Part shown: positions 43,407-53,907 of the stretch, in pieces
Position numbering within the stretch: the first letter of the stretch is position 1
Layout: each line of letters begins with the position of its first letter
NCBI GenBank assembly: GCA_027486415.1
Contig: JAIXPC010000002.1
Coordinates: 682,001 to 746,000 of the forward strand
DNA from: Sphingomonadales bacterium
GTDB lineage: Bacteria > Pseudomonadota > Alphaproteobacteria > Sphingomonadales > Sphingomonadaceae
DNA length: 64,000 nucleotides
Direction: 5' to 3'
Notes under the pieces: generated by a model
What the model was told of the DNA's origin: nothing
The model's database searches: none
The model's input: the letters and a program-made list of their open reading frames with translations, nothing else
Made by a program: the position numbers and the translations under genes

Positions 43407-45569
43407 TCAGGCCTTCAGCAGCGCCGTATCGAACGGCAACTTGCGCAGCCGCACGCCGGTGGCGGCAAAGATGGCGTTGGCCAGCGCCGGGGCGACGGCC
43501 GGATAGGCCGGCTCGCCCAGGCCCGTCACCGGATAATCCGGCGTCAGGAAAGCGACCTCGATCGGCGGGGCCTGGTCCATGCGGAGCATCGCCACGTCGC
43601 CGAAATTGCGCTGTTCGATGGCGCCATCGGCAAAGGTGATGGCGTGGTTCTGGCAGGCACCCAGCGCATCCAGGATGCTGCCCTGCACCTGGTTGATGGC
43701 GCCAGCCGGGTTGACGATCTGGCGGCCGATGTCGCCCGCCGTCCAGATCTTGTGCACCTTGATCTCGCCTTCGGGGCTCACGCTGGCTTCGATCACGTTG
43801 GCGAAATAGCCGAGGTGGCTGAAGTGGAAGGCAATCCCCAGCCCGGTGCGCTTGGGCAGCTTGCGGCCCCAGCCGGCCATTGCGGCCGCCTTGTCGAGCA
43901 CGGCGCGCATCCGGCCGGTGTTGTACGAACCGCGCGCATTGGGATCGCCGATGATGCGGGGCGCGCCCAGGAAATCGCGGCGGAACTGCACCGGATCGGC
44001 CTTGGCGGCAAAGGCCAGTTCATCGATGAAGCACTGGGTGACAAAGCCAAAGGCGTTGTTGGACGGCGCGCGCAGGAATCCTGTCGTGTGCTGCAGCGGC
44101 AAGATGGTCGCGCCCAGCCGGAAATCATCGACCATGCCGGCCGGAAAATCGGTGGGGCCGATGCCGGCGGCGCGGGCAAACTTCCCGTCGCGGCCGAACG
44201 ACACGAAATGATTGTCCCACGCGATGCAGCGGCCCTGTGCGTCCAGCCCGGCTTCCAGGAAATGCCAGCCGCCGGGGCGCAGGAAATCCTGGGTGATGTC
44301 GTCCTCGCGCGTCCACGTCAGCTTCACCGGGCGGCCGGCCTGCTTCGCGATCGCGGCGGCTTCCACCATGTAATCATTCTGCAGCCGCCGGCCGAACCCG
44401 CCGCCGACGCGCAGCATGTGGATGGTGATATTCTCCGGCTTCACGCCCAGCGTTTTCGCCACGGCAGCGCAGCCCGGTTCCGGGTTCTGCGTCGGGGCCC
44501 AGATTTCCACCTTGTCGCCATCCACGCGCGCGGTGCAGTTGATCGGCTCCATCGGCACGTGCGGGATGAAGGGATAGGCGTAATCGGCGCGGATGCGCTT
44601 GGCCGCGCGCGCCATGCCGCCGGCAATGTCGCCGCTGGCGTGGATCGGCATGGCGGCCCCCCTGGCCTTGGCCTCTGCCGCCATCTTCGCCCACGCCGCT
44701 GTTGATTGCGCCGCGGCCGGGCTGTCGCTCCACGCGACCTCCAGCACGCCGCGCGCGCGCTGCGCGTGCCAGGTGGTATCGGCCAGGATGGCAACGCCGC
44801 TGGCCAGCCCTTCATATTCGTCGGTGCCGGCAACGACGAAGGCATCGCGCACGCCGGCCTGTGTCTTCACCGCATCGATGTTGGCGCTCTTCACCTTGGT
44901 GCCCTGCACGCCGGATTTGTGGAAGGCGGCGTGCAGCATTCCCGGCACCTTGGCATCGATGCCATAATCCTGCTGGCCGGCGACGATGGCGCGGTTGTTG
45001 ACCCCGGGCTGGAACGTGCCGACCAGCGTGAAAGTCTTCGGGTCCTTCACGGCCACCTTGGCGGCATCCGGCGCGGGCAGGGCGGCGGCAGCAGCGGCGA
45101 ACTGGCCATAGGGTGCCTTTTTCTGGCCGTGCATCACCATGGCCTTCGCCGTCGTGATCTCGGCCGCCGGCACGCCCCATGCGGCGGCGGCAGCCTCCAC
45201 GATCATGGCGCGCGCGCCGGCGCCCACCCGGCGCATGGCCTCATACTGGGTGGTCATCGCCATCGAACCACCGGCCACCTGCCGGCCATAGATCTTGGCA
45301 TCGGCAAGGGTCGGCACGATCTCCACCGCGGCCCAGTCGGCGTCCAGTTCCTCGGCGATCACCATCGGCAGGCTGGTGCGGATGCCTTGGCCCACTTCCG
45401 GGTTGCTGGCCATGATGCGGATGCGTCCCGTCGGCGGGATCACCACCCAGGCATTCAGCTGGCCGGCTTCCGCCGCGCTCGCCGCCTCAGGGCCGAGGCC
45501 AAGATACAGCCCGCCCCCCACCGCGGCGCTGGCAAACAGGAAATTGCGGCGGGAAAGCTGGATGGTCAT
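43407..45569 (-). CDS. Molybdopterin-binding aldehyde/xanthine dehydrogenase-like subunit (IorB type), copy 2
   Basis: The 720-residue periplasmic catalytic subunit belongs to the xanthine dehydrogenase family, closest in build to isoquinoline 1-oxidoreductase beta. It has a Tat leader (SRRNFLFAS near residue 6), [47 protein letters not shown] and the catalytic E686 in GLGEPAYP. It pairs with the [2Fe-2S] protein encoded two genes upstream. The substrate (an aldehyde or N-heterocycle) cannot be told. It lies 7 nt after its paralogue. Confidence 0.9.
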   Translation of the reverse strand: MTIQLSRRNFLFASAAVGGGLYLGLGPEAASAAEAGQLNAWVVIPPTGRIRIMASNPEVGQGIRTSLPMVIAEELDADWAAVEIVPTLADAKIYGRQVAGGSMAMTTQYEAMRRVGAGARAMIVEAAAAAWGVPAAEITTAKAMVMHGQKKAPYGQFAAAAAALPAPDAAKVAVKDPKTFTLVGTFQPGVNNRAIVAGQQDYGIDAKVPGMLHAAFHKSGVQGTKVKSANIDAVKTQAGVRDAFVVAGTDEYEGLASGVAILADTTWHAQRARGVLEVAWSDSPAAAQSTAAWAKMAAEAKARGAAMPIHASGDIAGGMARAAKRIRADYAYPFIPHVPMEPINCTARVDGDKVEIWAPTQNPEPGCAAVAKTLGVKPENITIHMLRVGGGFGRRLQNDYMVEAAAIAKQAGRPVKLTWTREDDITQDFLRPGGWHFLEAGLDAQGRCIAWDNHFVSFGRDGKFARAAGIGPTDFPAGMVDDFRLGATILPLQHTTGFLRAPSNNAFGFVTQCFIDELAFAAKADPVQFRRDFLGAPRIIGDPNARGSYNTGRMRAVLDKAAAMAGWGRKLPKRTGLGIAFHFSHLGYFANVIEASVSPEGEIKVHKIWTAGDIGRQIVNPAGAINQVQGSILDALGACQNHAITFADGAIEQRNFGDVAMLRMDQAPPIEVAFLTPDYPVTGLGEPAYPAVAPALANAIFAATGVRLRKLPFDTALLKA

Positions 45570-45576
45570 GATGGCC

Positions 45577-47802
45577 TCACGCTGTCAGCAGGCTGGTATC
45601 AAGGGGCAGGGCGCGCAGCCGCTTGCCGGTCGCCTGGAAAATCGCGCCGGCCAGCGCCGGGGCGAGGCTGGGATAGGCCGGCTCGCCAAGGCCGGTGGTG
45701 GGGAAATCGGTGGACAGGAACGCCACCTCGACCGCCGGGGCCATCTCCATGCGCGCGAGGCTGTAATCGCCGAAATTCCTCTGCGCGACCGCGCCGTCCT
45801 CAAAGGTGATGCGCTGGCCCAGCGCCGCGCCCAGCGCATCGATCACGCTGCCCTGCACCTGGTTTTCCGCGCCCGACAGGTTGATGATGTGCTTGCCGAC
45901 ATCGGCGGCCACCCAGATCTTGTGCACCTTCACGCTGCCGTCGCCGGCGACGCTGGCTTCGACCACGTTGGCGAAATAGCCCAAATGGCTGAAGTGGAAG
46001 GCGATCCCCATGCCGGTGCGGGGCGGCAGCTTGCGGCCCCAGCCGGCCATGGCAGCGGCCTTGTCGAGCACGCCGCGCATCCGCCCGGTGTGATAGGGGG
46101 TGCCGGTGTTCTCCGCACCCTCCGCCCCGCCTTCGGCCGCCATCGGAATGGCCCGGCCGGTGCCGAGCAGCGTGCGGCGATAGTCCAGCCCATCGCGGCC
46201 GGCGGCATGGGCGCATTCGTCGATCAGGCCCTGCGTCACGAAGGCAAAGGCATTGTTGATGGGCGCGCGCAGCCAGCCCAGCGTGGACGCCAGCGGCAGC
46301 ACGGTCACATCGGCGCGATAATCCTTGATCACGCCGGCCGGGAACAGCGACTGATCGATGCTCGCCGGCGGGTCGAGCACGCCATTGCGGCCAAAGCTGA
46401 TGAAGTGATCGTGCCAGGCGATGATGTCGCCTTTCGCGTCCAGCCCCGCCTCCATGCGGTGCCAGCCGCCGGGGCGCAGCCAGTCGTGGGCGAAATCCTG
46501 CGCGCGGTCCCAGGTCAGCTTCACCGGCACGCCGGCCGCCTTGGCGATCACCGCGGCTTCCACCGCGACATCGTTCATCAGCCGCCGGCCAAAGCCGCCG
46601 CCCGACCGCATCAGGTTCAGCGTCACGTCCTCAGGCTTGATGGCCAGCGCCGCGGCCACCATGCGGCGCGCGTCTTCCGGTGTTTGCGTTGAAAGCCACA
46701 ACTCGCATTTGCCGTTCGCCACGTGGGCGGTGGCGTTCATCGGCTCCAGCGCGGCGTGGGCGATGAAGGGGTAGCTGTAATCGGCGCGGATGCGCTTCGC
46801 GGCGCTGGCCAGCCTGCCCGGCGCGTCACCATGATTGATGAAGCCCGGCTTTTGCGGGCCATCCTTCAGCGCCTTGGCAGCGGCGGCATCCCATGCGGCG
46901 GTGGACTGGAAGGCGGCATCGCCCCCCTCCCACACGGCGGCGAGCGCATCGCGGCCCCGCATCGCGGCCCAGCTGCTGGTGGCGATCACCGCGATGCCCT
47001 GCGGCAGCACCTCGATGCCGGGCAGCGGCACGTCGATCTCGGCCTTCAGGTCGCGGCGTTCGGCAACGTCGATCACCGCCTTCACGCCCGGCACCGCCAG
47101 CGCGGCGGCCTTGTTGGCGCTTTTCAGCTTGCCGCCGAACACCGGCGATTTGGCAAAGGCGGCATAGGCCATGCCCGGCGGGCGGGCATCGATGCCGAAC
47201 AGCGGCTGGCCGGTGACGAGCTTTTGATTGTCCACGCCGGGCACGCGGCGGCCAAGGATGCGGAACTGGTCCGGCGTCTTCAGCGTCAGCGTCTTGGGAT
47301 CGGGGGCGGGCAGCCAGGCGGCGGCTTCGGCCATATCGGCATAACGCGCGCTGCGGCCCGACGCCTTGTGATGCAGCATGGCGCTGCCGGTGGTGATCTC
47401 CGCCGCCGGCACCTTCCAGGCCTTGGCAGCGGCATTGACCAGCATGGCGCGTGCGCCCGCGCCCAGCCGGCGCATCCGGTCGAACTGGGTGGGGGTGGCC
47501 ATCGAGCCGCCGGCGATCTGCATGCCATAGACGGCGCGGTTGCCGGTGGCCTGCACCACGGTCACCTGGTTCCAGTCCACGTCCAGCTCCTCCGCGATCA
47601 TCATCGGGAAACTGGTCTTCACGCCCTGGCCCACTTCGGGGTTGTGGGCAGTGATGCGGATGGTGCCATCGGCATCGATGATGACGAACGCCGAAAACGC
47701 GCCCGGCACGCTGGCGCGGGCGCCGGCAAATTGCCAGCCCAGGCTCAGCCCGCCGCCGGCAATGATGCCGGCCTTCAGGACGCTGCGGCGCGACAGGCTC
47801 AC
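45577..47802 (-). CDS. Molybdopterin-binding aldehyde/xanthine dehydrogenase-like subunit (IorB type), copy 1
   Basis: The 741-residue paralogue of the next gene has a Tat leader ([11 protein letters not shown]), [55 protein letters not shown] and catalytic E707 in GLGEPAYP. A short insert with [10 protein letters not shown] near residue 570 is absent in the second copy. The start is the GTG at 47802, overlapping the iorA stop as GTGA; a much longer open frame upstream lies inside iorA in another phase. Confidence 0.9.
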   Translation of the reverse strand: MSLSRRSVLKAGIIAGGGLSLGWQFAGARASVPGAFSAFVIIDADGTIRITAHNPEVGQGVKTSFPMMIAEELDVDWNQVTVVQATGNRAVYGMQIAGGSMATPTQFDRMRRLGAGARAMLVNAAAKAWKVPAAEITTGSAMLHHKASGRSARYADMAEAAAWLPAPDPKTLTLKTPDQFRILGRRVPGVDNQKLVTGQPLFGIDARPPGMAYAAFAKSPVFGGKLKSANKAAALAVPGVKAVIDVAERRDLKAEIDVPLPGIEVLPQGIAVIATSSWAAMRGRDALAAVWEGGDAAFQSTAAWDAAAAKALKDGPQKPGFINHGDAPGRLASAAKRIRADYSYPFIAHAALEPMNATAHVANGKCELWLSTQTPEDARRMVAAALAIKPEDVTLNLMRSGGGFGRRLMNDVAVEAAVIAKAAGVPVKLTWDRAQDFAHDWLRPGGWHRMEAGLDAKGDIIAWHDHFISFGRNGVLDPPASIDQSLFPAGVIKDYRADVTVLPLASTLGWLRAPINNAFAFVTQGLIDECAHAAGRDGLDYRRTLLGTGRAIPMAAEGGAEGAENTGTPYHTGRMRGVLDKAAAMAGWGRKLPPRTGMGIAFHFSHLGYFANVVEASVAGDGSVKVHKIWVAADVGKHIINLSGAENQVQGSVIDALGAALGQRITFEDGAVAQRNFGDYSLARMEMAPAVEVAFLSTDFPTTGLGEPAYPSLAPALAGAIFQATGKRLRALPLDTSLLTA

Positions 47803-48248
47803 GCGGCGGCGGCCTGCTTGATGGCGGCGCGGATGCGGGTGTAGGTGGCGCAGCGGCACAGATTGCCGCTCATCGCCGCATCGATATCGGCATCGGTCGG
47901 CTTGGGCGTCGAACGCAGCAGGGCTTCGGCGGCGAGCAATTGCCCGGCCTGGCAGTAACCGCATTGCGGCACGTCCAGCGCCACCCAGGCCGCCTGCAGC
48001 TTGCGGCCCCATTCCGATGCCGACAGGCCTTCGATGGTGGTGATCTTCGCCGTGCCGACGGCCGATATCGGCGTCTGGCAACCCCGCACCGGCTCTCCAT
48101 CCAGCTGCACCGTGCAGGCCCCGCAGAACCCGGCGCCACAGCCGAACTTGGTGCCGGTCAGCCCCAGCACGTCGCGCAGCGCCCACAGCAGGGGCATATC
48201 GGGATCGGCGGTCACCTCCACGGGCTTGCCGTTGATGTTGAGCTTCAT
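47799..48248 (-). CDS. (2Fe-2S)-binding subunit of molybdenum hydroxylase (IorA type)
   Basis: The 149-residue protein has a plant-type ferredoxin domain with C37, C42, C45 and C57 ([19 protein letters not shown]) and a C-terminal four-helix domain with QCGYCQAG and GNLCRCATY for the second [2Fe-2S] cluster. It transfers electrons from the molybdenum subunit, presumably to a cytochrome c since no FAD subunit is encoded. It is the first gene of the operon, divergent from the esterase gene with 102 bp between. Confidence 0.93.
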   Translation of the reverse strand: MKLNINGKPVEVTADPDMPLLWALRDVLGLTGTKFGCGAGFCGACTVQLDGEPVRGCQTPISAVGTAKITTIEGLSASEWGRKLQAAWVALDVPQCGYCQAGQLLAAEALLRSTPKPTDADIDAAMSGNLCRCATYTRIRAAIKQAAAA

Positions 48249-48350
48249 GGCACGATCCTCCCCTGGCCGGCTCGCAGCATAACCGCGCCTTTTGGCAGCG
48301 GCAATCCGCGCCGATTGTCGGTTGCGTCAAAGCTGGGCTATCGCGGGATC

Positions 48351-49211
48351 ATGATGTCCCGTCGTTCGCTCTTGTCCACGGCCGCCCTGTCGTCATTTGC
48401 TGCCGCCTGCACGCCGCTGGGGGCGCTGAACGGGCTCAATCGGCTGACGCCGGGCGATGGCGGCGTGCGGCAGATCGTGGACGGTGCAGCCTATGGCAGC
48501 GATGCGCGCCAAAAGGTCGACGTGTGGGCACCAAGGCACAGCAAAGGCCCACTGCCGGTCATCATCTTCTTCTATGGTGGCAGCTGGAACAGCGGTTTGC
48601 GCGATGGTTACGCCTTTGCGGCGCGGGCGCTGGCGGCGCGCGGCTTTGTCGTGGTGGTGCCTGATTACCGGCTGGTGCCGCAGGTGCGCTGGCCGGCATT
48701 CGTTGAAGACGGCGCTGCCGCAGTGCGCTGGACGACGGCCAGTATCGCCGCCCATGGTGGCGACCCGGCCCGCATCGCCGTCATGGGCCATTCCGCTGGC
48801 GCGCACATCGCCATGCTGCTGACGCTGGACCGCAAATGGGGCGTTGCCGACAGGATCAAGGCGACCGTGGGGCTGGCCGGCCCCTATGATTTCCTGCCCT
48901 TCACCGCCGGCGGCGCCGCCGATGCGGCGCTGGGCAATGCCACCGATCTGGCCGATACCCAACCCGTTCATTTTGCGCGAAAAGATGCGCCACCGCTGCT
49001 TCTGCTGCATGGCGACAAGGATACGACCGTGCTGCCGCGCAACAGCCAGCGGCTGGCCAATGCGGTGGGTGATCTGGGCGGCCATGCCGAGGTGAAACTT
49101 TACCCCGGCGTCACCCACGTCGGCATCCTGCTGGGCCTGTCAAAGCCGTTCCGCGGCAAGGCACCGGTGCTTGTGGATGCCAGCAATTTCCTGCTGAAAA
49201 CCTTGGCCTGA
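48351..49211 (+). CDS. Alpha/beta-hydrolase (esterase), probably a lipoprotein
   Basis: The 286-residue product starts MMSRRSLLSTAALSS with a Cys in SFAAACTPLG that could be a lipobox. The fold marks are VIIFFYGGSWNSGLRDGY (oxyanion), nucleophile GHSAGAH, a GDKDTTV acidic loop and GVTHVGI with the catalytic His. It resembles carboxylesterases of the BD-FAE/Aes type. A terminator between it and ftsZ serves both converging genes. Confidence 0.85.
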   Translation: MMSRRSLLSTAALSSFAAACTPLGALNGLNRLTPGDGGVRQIVDGAAYGSDARQKVDVWAPRHSKGPLPVIIFFYGGSWNSGLRDGYAFAARALAARGFVVVVPDYRLVPQVRWPAFVEDGAAAVRWTTASIAAHGGDPARIAVMGHSAGAHIAMLLTLDRKWGVADRIKATVGLAGPYDFLPFTAGGAADAALGNATDLADTQPVHFARKDAPPLLLLHGDKDTTVLPRNSQRLANAVGDLGGHAEVKLYPGVTHVGILLGLSKPFRGKAPVLVDASNFLLKTLA

Positions 49212-49216
49212 ACGCA

Positions 49217-49248
49217 GCGGGGCCCGGCTGTTGCCAGCCGAGCCCCGC
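49217..49248. terminator. Terminator between the esterase gene and ftsZ
   Basis: A two-part stem, GCGGGGC (49217-49223) with GCCCCGC (49242-49248) and inside it GGCTG/CAGCC with a TTGC loop, lies between the two converging genes. It is followed by CTTGCTTG on the plus strand. It can serve both directions. Confidence 0.75.
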
Positions 49249-49264
49249 CTTGCTTGTGAATGGC

Positions 49265-50755
49265 TTAGCGGTTGACCTGCCGCTTCATGAAGCCCGGCAC
49301 GTCATCATCGCCAGCCTGCGGCGGCTGCGGTTGCGGTGCCAGCGTGGCCGGCGGCGGTTCCGGCGCGCGCGGCTTGCGGCTCATGCCCATCATGCGCTCG
49401 AACAGGGTCAGCGGGCGGTCCTCGGCGATCGGGGCCGGCTGCGGCGCCGGGACCGGTTCAGGCGCAACCGGGGCAGCGGCAACCGGTGCCACCGGCGCCA
49501 CCGGCGGGACAGTATAGCTGGTGACCGGCTCGCCAACGTCAGCCAGATCAAGGGCATCGTCCTCGGCCACGGCTTCCGGCTCGGCAGGCGCTGCCACTTC
49601 CGGCAGATCCAGCGCCAGCGCCACCGGCTCGGCCGGCGCGACTTCAGGTTCCGGTTGCACTTCGGCGACCGGTTCCGGAGTGGGTTCGGGTTCCACAGCG
49701 GCGGCCGGCGGCATGGTGAAGATGCTCGGCTGGGCCAGAAACGCCGGCGCGGCCGCCTTCTTGGGCGGGGCCGGGATCGGCATCGGGCGCGACGCGGCGT
49801 CGATGCCAGTTGCCACCACGCTCACCCGCATCGTGCCATCCAGTTCCTTGTTGAAGGCGCTGCCGACGATGATGTTGGCTTCGGTGTCGACCATGTCGCG
49901 GATGTACGAAGCGGCTTCATCCACTTCCATCAGCTTCAGATCGTCGCCACCGGTGATGTTGATGATGACGCCCTTGGCACCGCGCATCGACACTTCGTCG
50001 AGCAGCGGGTTGGCGATCGCCTTCTGCGCGGCTTCAATGGCGCGGCCCTCGCCGGATGCCTCGCCGGTGCCCATCATGGCCTTGCCCATCTCGCTCATCA
50101 CGGTGCGGATGTCGGCAAAGTCGAGGTTGATGAGGCCCGGCATGATCATCAGGTCGGTGATGCCGCGCACGCCCTGGTGCAGCACCTGGTCGGCCATCGC
50201 AAACGCATCCTTGAAGGTGGTGTTGGCGTTGGCGATCAGGAACAGATTCTGGTTGGGGATGATGATCAGCGTGTCGACGTGCTTCTGCAGTTCGGCAATG
50301 CCTTCCTCGGCGGCGCGCATGCGCTTGGCGCCTTCAAAGCTGAACGGCTTGGTGACGACACCAACGGTCAGGATACCCTTTTCACGCGCGGCGCGGGCCA
50401 CGACCGGGGCAGCGCCGGTGCCGGTGCCGCCGCCCATGCCGGCCGCGATGAAGCACATATGGGCGCCTTCCAGCGCGCTTTCGAGCTGATCAAGCGTCTC
50501 TTCGGCGGCGGCGCGGCCGATTTCCGGACGGGCGCCCGCGCCCAGGCCCTGCGTGATCTTCATGCCCAGCTGGATGCGGGTGGCGGCCGGGCTCATGGCC
50601 AGCTGCTGCGCGTCGGTGTTGGCGACGACGAACTCCACCCCCATCAGGTCGGCCGCGATCATGTTGGCCACCGCGTTGCAACCTGCGCCTCCCACGCCAA
50701 CCACCGCGATGCGCGGCTTCAGCTCGGTCAGTTCAGGCTTCGCAAATTCCAGCAT
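49265..50755 (-). CDS. ftsZ: Cell division GTPase FtsZ
   Basis: FtsZ polymerises into the cytokinetic ring. The 496-residue protein has [11 protein letters not shown] (residues 19-29), the tubulin signature GGGTGTG (108-114), the T7 loop [11 protein letters not shown] and the C-terminal partner-binding peptide [10 protein letters not shown]. Between about residues 330 and 470 lies a long linker rich in Pro, Val, Ala and Glu, longer than in E. coli FtsZ and usual for alphaproteobacteria. It is the last gene of the dcw cluster, 59 bp after ftsA. Confidence 0.98.
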   Translation of the reverse strand: MLEFAKPELTELKPRIAVVGVGGAGCNAVANMIAADLMGVEFVVANTDAQQLAMSPAATRIQLGMKITQGLGAGARPEIGRAAAEETLDQLESALEGAHMCFIAAGMGGGTGTGAAPVVARAAREKGILTVGVVTKPFSFEGAKRMRAAEEGIAELQKHVDTLIIIPNQNLFLIANANTTFKDAFAMADQVLHQGVRGITDLMIMPGLINLDFADIRTVMSEMGKAMMGTGEASGEGRAIEAAQKAIANPLLDEVSMRGAKGVIINITGGDDLKLMEVDEAASYIRDMVDTEANIIVGSAFNKELDGTMRVSVVATGIDAASRPMPIPAPPKKAAAPAFLAQPSIFTMPPAAAVEPEPTPEPVAEVQPEPEVAPAEPVALALDLPEVAAPAEPEAVAEDDALDLADVGEPVTSYTVPPVAPVAPVAAAPVAPEPVPAPQPAPIAEDRPLTLFERMMGMSRKPRAPEPPPATLAPQPQPPQAGDDDVPGFMKRQVNR

Positions 50756-50814
50756 GTCGTGTCTCCCGTGGCGCGAACCACACTAGATGATGTGCGAATC
50801 GGTGGGAAGCGGCT

Positions 50815-52092
50815 TCACAGACTTCCCCACAGTTTTTCGATGACCCCGCCCAGACCCCGGCGCGGCGCGGAAGGCTGGGCGGTGGCGGGCTGGTGCCACA
50901 CGTCACCCTGATCGCCCGCCGCGAACAGTACGAGCCCGGCCAGAGTCGCGAAAGCCGTCCCTTCCTGCGCGGCAGGCAGGCCGTTCAGACCGCGCGGCCG
51001 GCCGATGCGGACGTTGCAGCCCAGGTAGGTGCCGGCAAAATCGGCGATCGAGCGCAGATCGGAACCGCCGCCCGTCAGCACGATGCGCCGCGCCTGCGGG
51101 CCGACGAAACCCAGCGAAGACAGGGCGCGGGCGATCTCGCCGAACAGCATGTCGAGCCGGGTGCGGATGACGCCTACCAGTTGGGCGCGGGCGATCTTCA
51201 CCGGTTCGGCGCCGCCGTCCTCGCTGGCCGGGGGAATGATCACCGGATCGGTCTGGTCGCGGGTGGTGGCCACGGCCGCACCATCGAATGTCTTCAACCG
51301 CTCTGCGATGCTGCGCCTTGTGGCAAAGGCAGCCGCGATATCATCGGTGATGTCGGCGCTGCCCATCGGCACGGTGGCCACGCCCACCGCGATGCCAAAG
51401 CGGTGCACGGCAATGCTGGTCATGCCAGCGCCAATGTCGATCAGCGCCACGCCGATGTCGCGCTCTTCCTCGTCCAGAACCGCCATGCTGGCGGCAAGCG
51501 GGCTCGCCACCAGCCCGGAAATGCCAAGGTGCGACTGGGCGACCGCGCGGGTGAAGTTCATGATCGCGGGCGTGTCGGCAGTGACGACATGGATGTCGAT
51601 ACCCAACCGATCAGCGTGCATGCCCAGCGGGCTTTCAACACCGGGAAGTCCATCCATGGTGTAAAGCGCCGGCAGGGCATGGACGACCGTGCGGCCCCTG
51701 GGATCGATGGCCGCGCGCCCGGCCTGCCGCAGCGTCACCATGTCGGTCGGCGTGATGCTGGCCCCGGAAATGTCGATCTCGGCGCTGGCCATGCTGCTGG
51801 CCAGATTGCCGGCAGCAAAGCTGGTCAACACGCTTTCGATCTGGGTTCCGGCGGCGCGTTCTGCCTGATCGATGGCGCCGCGAATGGCCATTTCGGCCTT
51901 GTCGACATCGGTGACAGTGCCGCGCTTCAACCCCAGGCAGGGCTTTTGCCCGCTGCCGATCACGCGCGGTGCGCCGTCGCCGCCGATCAGCGCGATCAAC
52001 GCCGACACCTTGGAGGTGCCAACATCCAGAACGGCAACAGTCCGTTCAGGCTGGCCGCGGCCAAGGGGCGGAAGGGGGATGCGGGGTGCCAT
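50815..52092 (-). CDS. ftsA: Cell division protein FtsA
   Basis: FtsA is the actin-like membrane tether of FtsZ. The 425-residue product has VAVLDVGTSKVSALIA (phosphate 1), DIGAGMTSIAV (phosphate 2), IVLTGGGSDL (adenosine motif) and the amphipathic C-terminal helix GGVIEKLWGSL. GAGGAG precedes the ATG at 52092; an open extension upstream is Arg/Pro-rich and lies in ftsQ. The gap to ftsQ is 7 nt. Confidence 0.97.
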   Translation of the reverse strand: MAPRIPLPPLGRGQPERTVAVLDVGTSKVSALIALIGGDGAPRVIGSGQKPCLGLKRGTVTDVDKAEMAIRGAIDQAERAAGTQIESVLTSFAAGNLASSMASAEIDISGASITPTDMVTLRQAGRAAIDPRGRTVVHALPALYTMDGLPGVESPLGMHADRLGIDIHVVTADTPAIMNFTRAVAQSHLGISGLVASPLAASMAVLDEEERDIGVALIDIGAGMTSIAVHRFGIAVGVATVPMGSADITDDIAAAFATRRSIAERLKTFDGAAVATTRDQTDPVIIPPASEDGGAEPVKIARAQLVGVIRTRLDMLFGEIARALSSLGFVGPQARRIVLTGGGSDLRSIADFAGTYLGCNVRIGRPRGLNGLPAAQEGTAFATLAGLVLFAAGDQGDVWHQPATAQPSAPRRGLGGVIEKLWGSL

Positions 52093-52099
52093 TGTCTCC

Positions 52100-52978
52100 T
52101 CAGATCTTCTGGGCCTGGGCGGCGGCGCGACGCGCCTTTTCCGCTGCGGCAAGCGTGTCTGCCACGGCCGGGCCGGCAACGATCATCCGGCCGGGCAGCC
52201 GCATGTCGAACCGGGTAAAGCGCCCGCCCAGCAGACGTTGCGGGCCCTGGCCGTCCAGCCGCGCAAAACTGGTCAGCGCCGCCTTCGCCTCACCCGGCCG
52301 ATCGGGCAGGGCCAGTGTCTCGCCGCTCTTGAAGCGCAGATCCCAGCGGCGCCCACCGACAAACACCGCGGCATCGACATCACGCCCCAGCGGCGTGGCT
52401 GCGATCAGCGCGATGGCATCGCGGGCGCGGGCGTTGGCGCCGGCGCCAACCAGAATGGGCAGATCGTTCCAGCGTTCCAGCCGCTCGCGGGTCAGCACGC
52501 GGCCCGAAATATCGATGGCGGCCAGCTGTTGACGATATTGCCAAAGGGCAACCGGCTTGCGCTCCGTCACCTCGATGACCAGCGTGTCGGGCAGGCGGCG
52601 TTGCACGCTGGCATCTGCCACCCACGGCAGGCCGCGCAGCCGGTCACGCACGTCATCCAGATCGGTCGACAGCATGGCATTGGTCGGTCCGTTGAGCACG
52701 GCGGCATAGATGGCCAGACGCTCCTGTTCGCGCGCGCCGGTCAGTTCCACGTGGCGCACTTCCCAGCCACGTGCCGCCGTCCAGACGACGAAGCCGGCCC
52801 ACAGCCGTTGCGGCACGCCAATGGCGATCATCACGGCAATGGTGATGGCAAGCAGGATGCCGGCGGCAAGGCCGATCTGGCGGCGGGTGGGCGGCGTGCC
52901 GCCCGCCGTGGCTCGCTGGTCGCGCCCTTTGCCCGCCTTGGGCGGGCGCGCCCCACGCTTGAGAACGGCGGCGGTCAT
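52100..52978 (-). CDS. ftsQ: Cell division protein FtsQ
   Basis: The 292-residue bitopic protein has a basic cytoplasmic tail, one membrane helix (about residues 35-55), a POTRA domain (WEVRHVELTGAREQERLAIYAAV) and the beta domain with PWVADASVQRRLPDTLVIEVTERKPVALW. FtsQ links early and late divisome parts. Its start overlaps the ddl stop by 4 nt (ATGA). Confidence 0.95.
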   Translation of the reverse strand: MTAAVLKRGARPPKAGKGRDQRATAGGTPPTRRQIGLAAGILLAITIAVMIAIGVPQRLWAGFVVWTAARGWEVRHVELTGAREQERLAIYAAVLNGPTNAMLSTDLDDVRDRLRGLPWVADASVQRRLPDTLVIEVTERKPVALWQYRQQLAAIDISGRVLTRERLERWNDLPILVGAGANARARDAIALIAATPLGRDVDAAVFVGGRRWDLRFKSGETLALPDRPGEAKAALTSFARLDGQGPQRLLGGRFTRFDMRLPGRMIVAGPAVADTLAAAEKARRAAAQAQKI

Positions 52979-53907
52979 TGCCGCTTGGCCTTGTGATCGG
53001 TGATGGCCATGTCGATCAGGCGCTGCACCAGTTGTTCATAGCTGATGCCGCGATATTTCGCCTGTTCCGGCACCAGGCTCAAGGGCGTCATGCCCGGCTG
53101 GGTGTTGGTTTCCAGCAGGAAGAGGCCGGCCAGCCCCTGCGCCGGATCCCAGCGGAAATCTGACCGGCTGGTACCGCGGCAGTCCAGCGCGCGATGGGCG
53201 GTGAGGGCGTGCGCCAGGCAGGCGGCCTCGATCTCCGGCGGCAGCTGCGCGGGGCATTCGTGCACCGTCATGCCATCGGTATATTTGGCCTCGTAATCAT
53301 AGAAACCCTGGTTGGGCTTCAGTTCGGTCACTGCCAGCGCCTCGTCGCCCAGCACCGCGACCGTCAGTTCCTTGCCGGCGATGAACGGTTCGGCCAGCAA
53401 GTTCGCAAATTCCTGCCACGGGCCGGGCACGTCACGGCGGATGGGATTGCCATAGTTGCTGGCATCCGTGACGATCGCGACGCCAACCGAAGAACCTTCG
53501 TTCACCGGTTTCAGCACATAGGGGCGTGGCAGCGGATCGCCGTCGAACAGGCTTTCGCTCGCCACCACCTTGCCCTGCGGCATCGGCACGCCGGCCGGCA
53601 CCAGCACCCTTTTGGTCAGTTCCTTGTCGATGGCGATGGCCGATGTGGTGAGGCCGCTGTGCGTATAGGCCAATCCCAGCAGATCCATCACGCCCTGCAC
53701 CGTGCCATCTTCACCTGGCGTGCCATGCAGGGCGTTGAACACCACGTCCGGTGCGGCGGCGATCAGCTGCTGCGCCACATCGCGGCCCATGTCGATTTCG
53801 GTCACGTCGTGGCCAAGGCTGCGGCACGCCTGCGCGATGCCGCGACCGGAGGTGAGGCTGACCTCGCGCTCCGCCGACCAGCCGCCCATCAGCACCGCGA
53901 CCTTCAC
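52975..53907 (-). CDS. ddl: D-alanine--D-alanine ligase
   Basis: The enzyme makes the D-Ala-D-Ala dipeptide for peptidoglycan precursors. The 310-residue ATP-grasp protein has VLMGGWSAEREVSLTSG, HGTPGEDGTVQG, YVLKPVNEGSSVGV and LFLLETNTQPGMTPLSLVPEQ. It starts at GTG 53907, with GGAGG 6-7 nt upstream and a GTGA overlap with the murB stop. Confidence 0.96.
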   Translation of the reverse strand: MKVAVLMGGWSAEREVSLTSGRGIAQACRSLGHDVTEIDMGRDVAQQLIAAAPDVVFNALHGTPGEDGTVQGVMDLLGLAYTHSGLTTSAIAIDKELTKRVLVPAGVPMPQGKVVASESLFDGDPLPRPYVLKPVNEGSSVGVAIVTDASNYGNPIRRDVPGPWQEFANLLAEPFIAGKELTVAVLGDEALAVTELKPNQGFYDYEAKYTDGMTVHECPAQLPPEIEAACLAHALTAHRALDCRGTSRSDFRWDPAQGLAGLFLLETNTQPGMTPLSLVPEQAKYRGISYEQLVQRLIDMAITDHKAKRQ

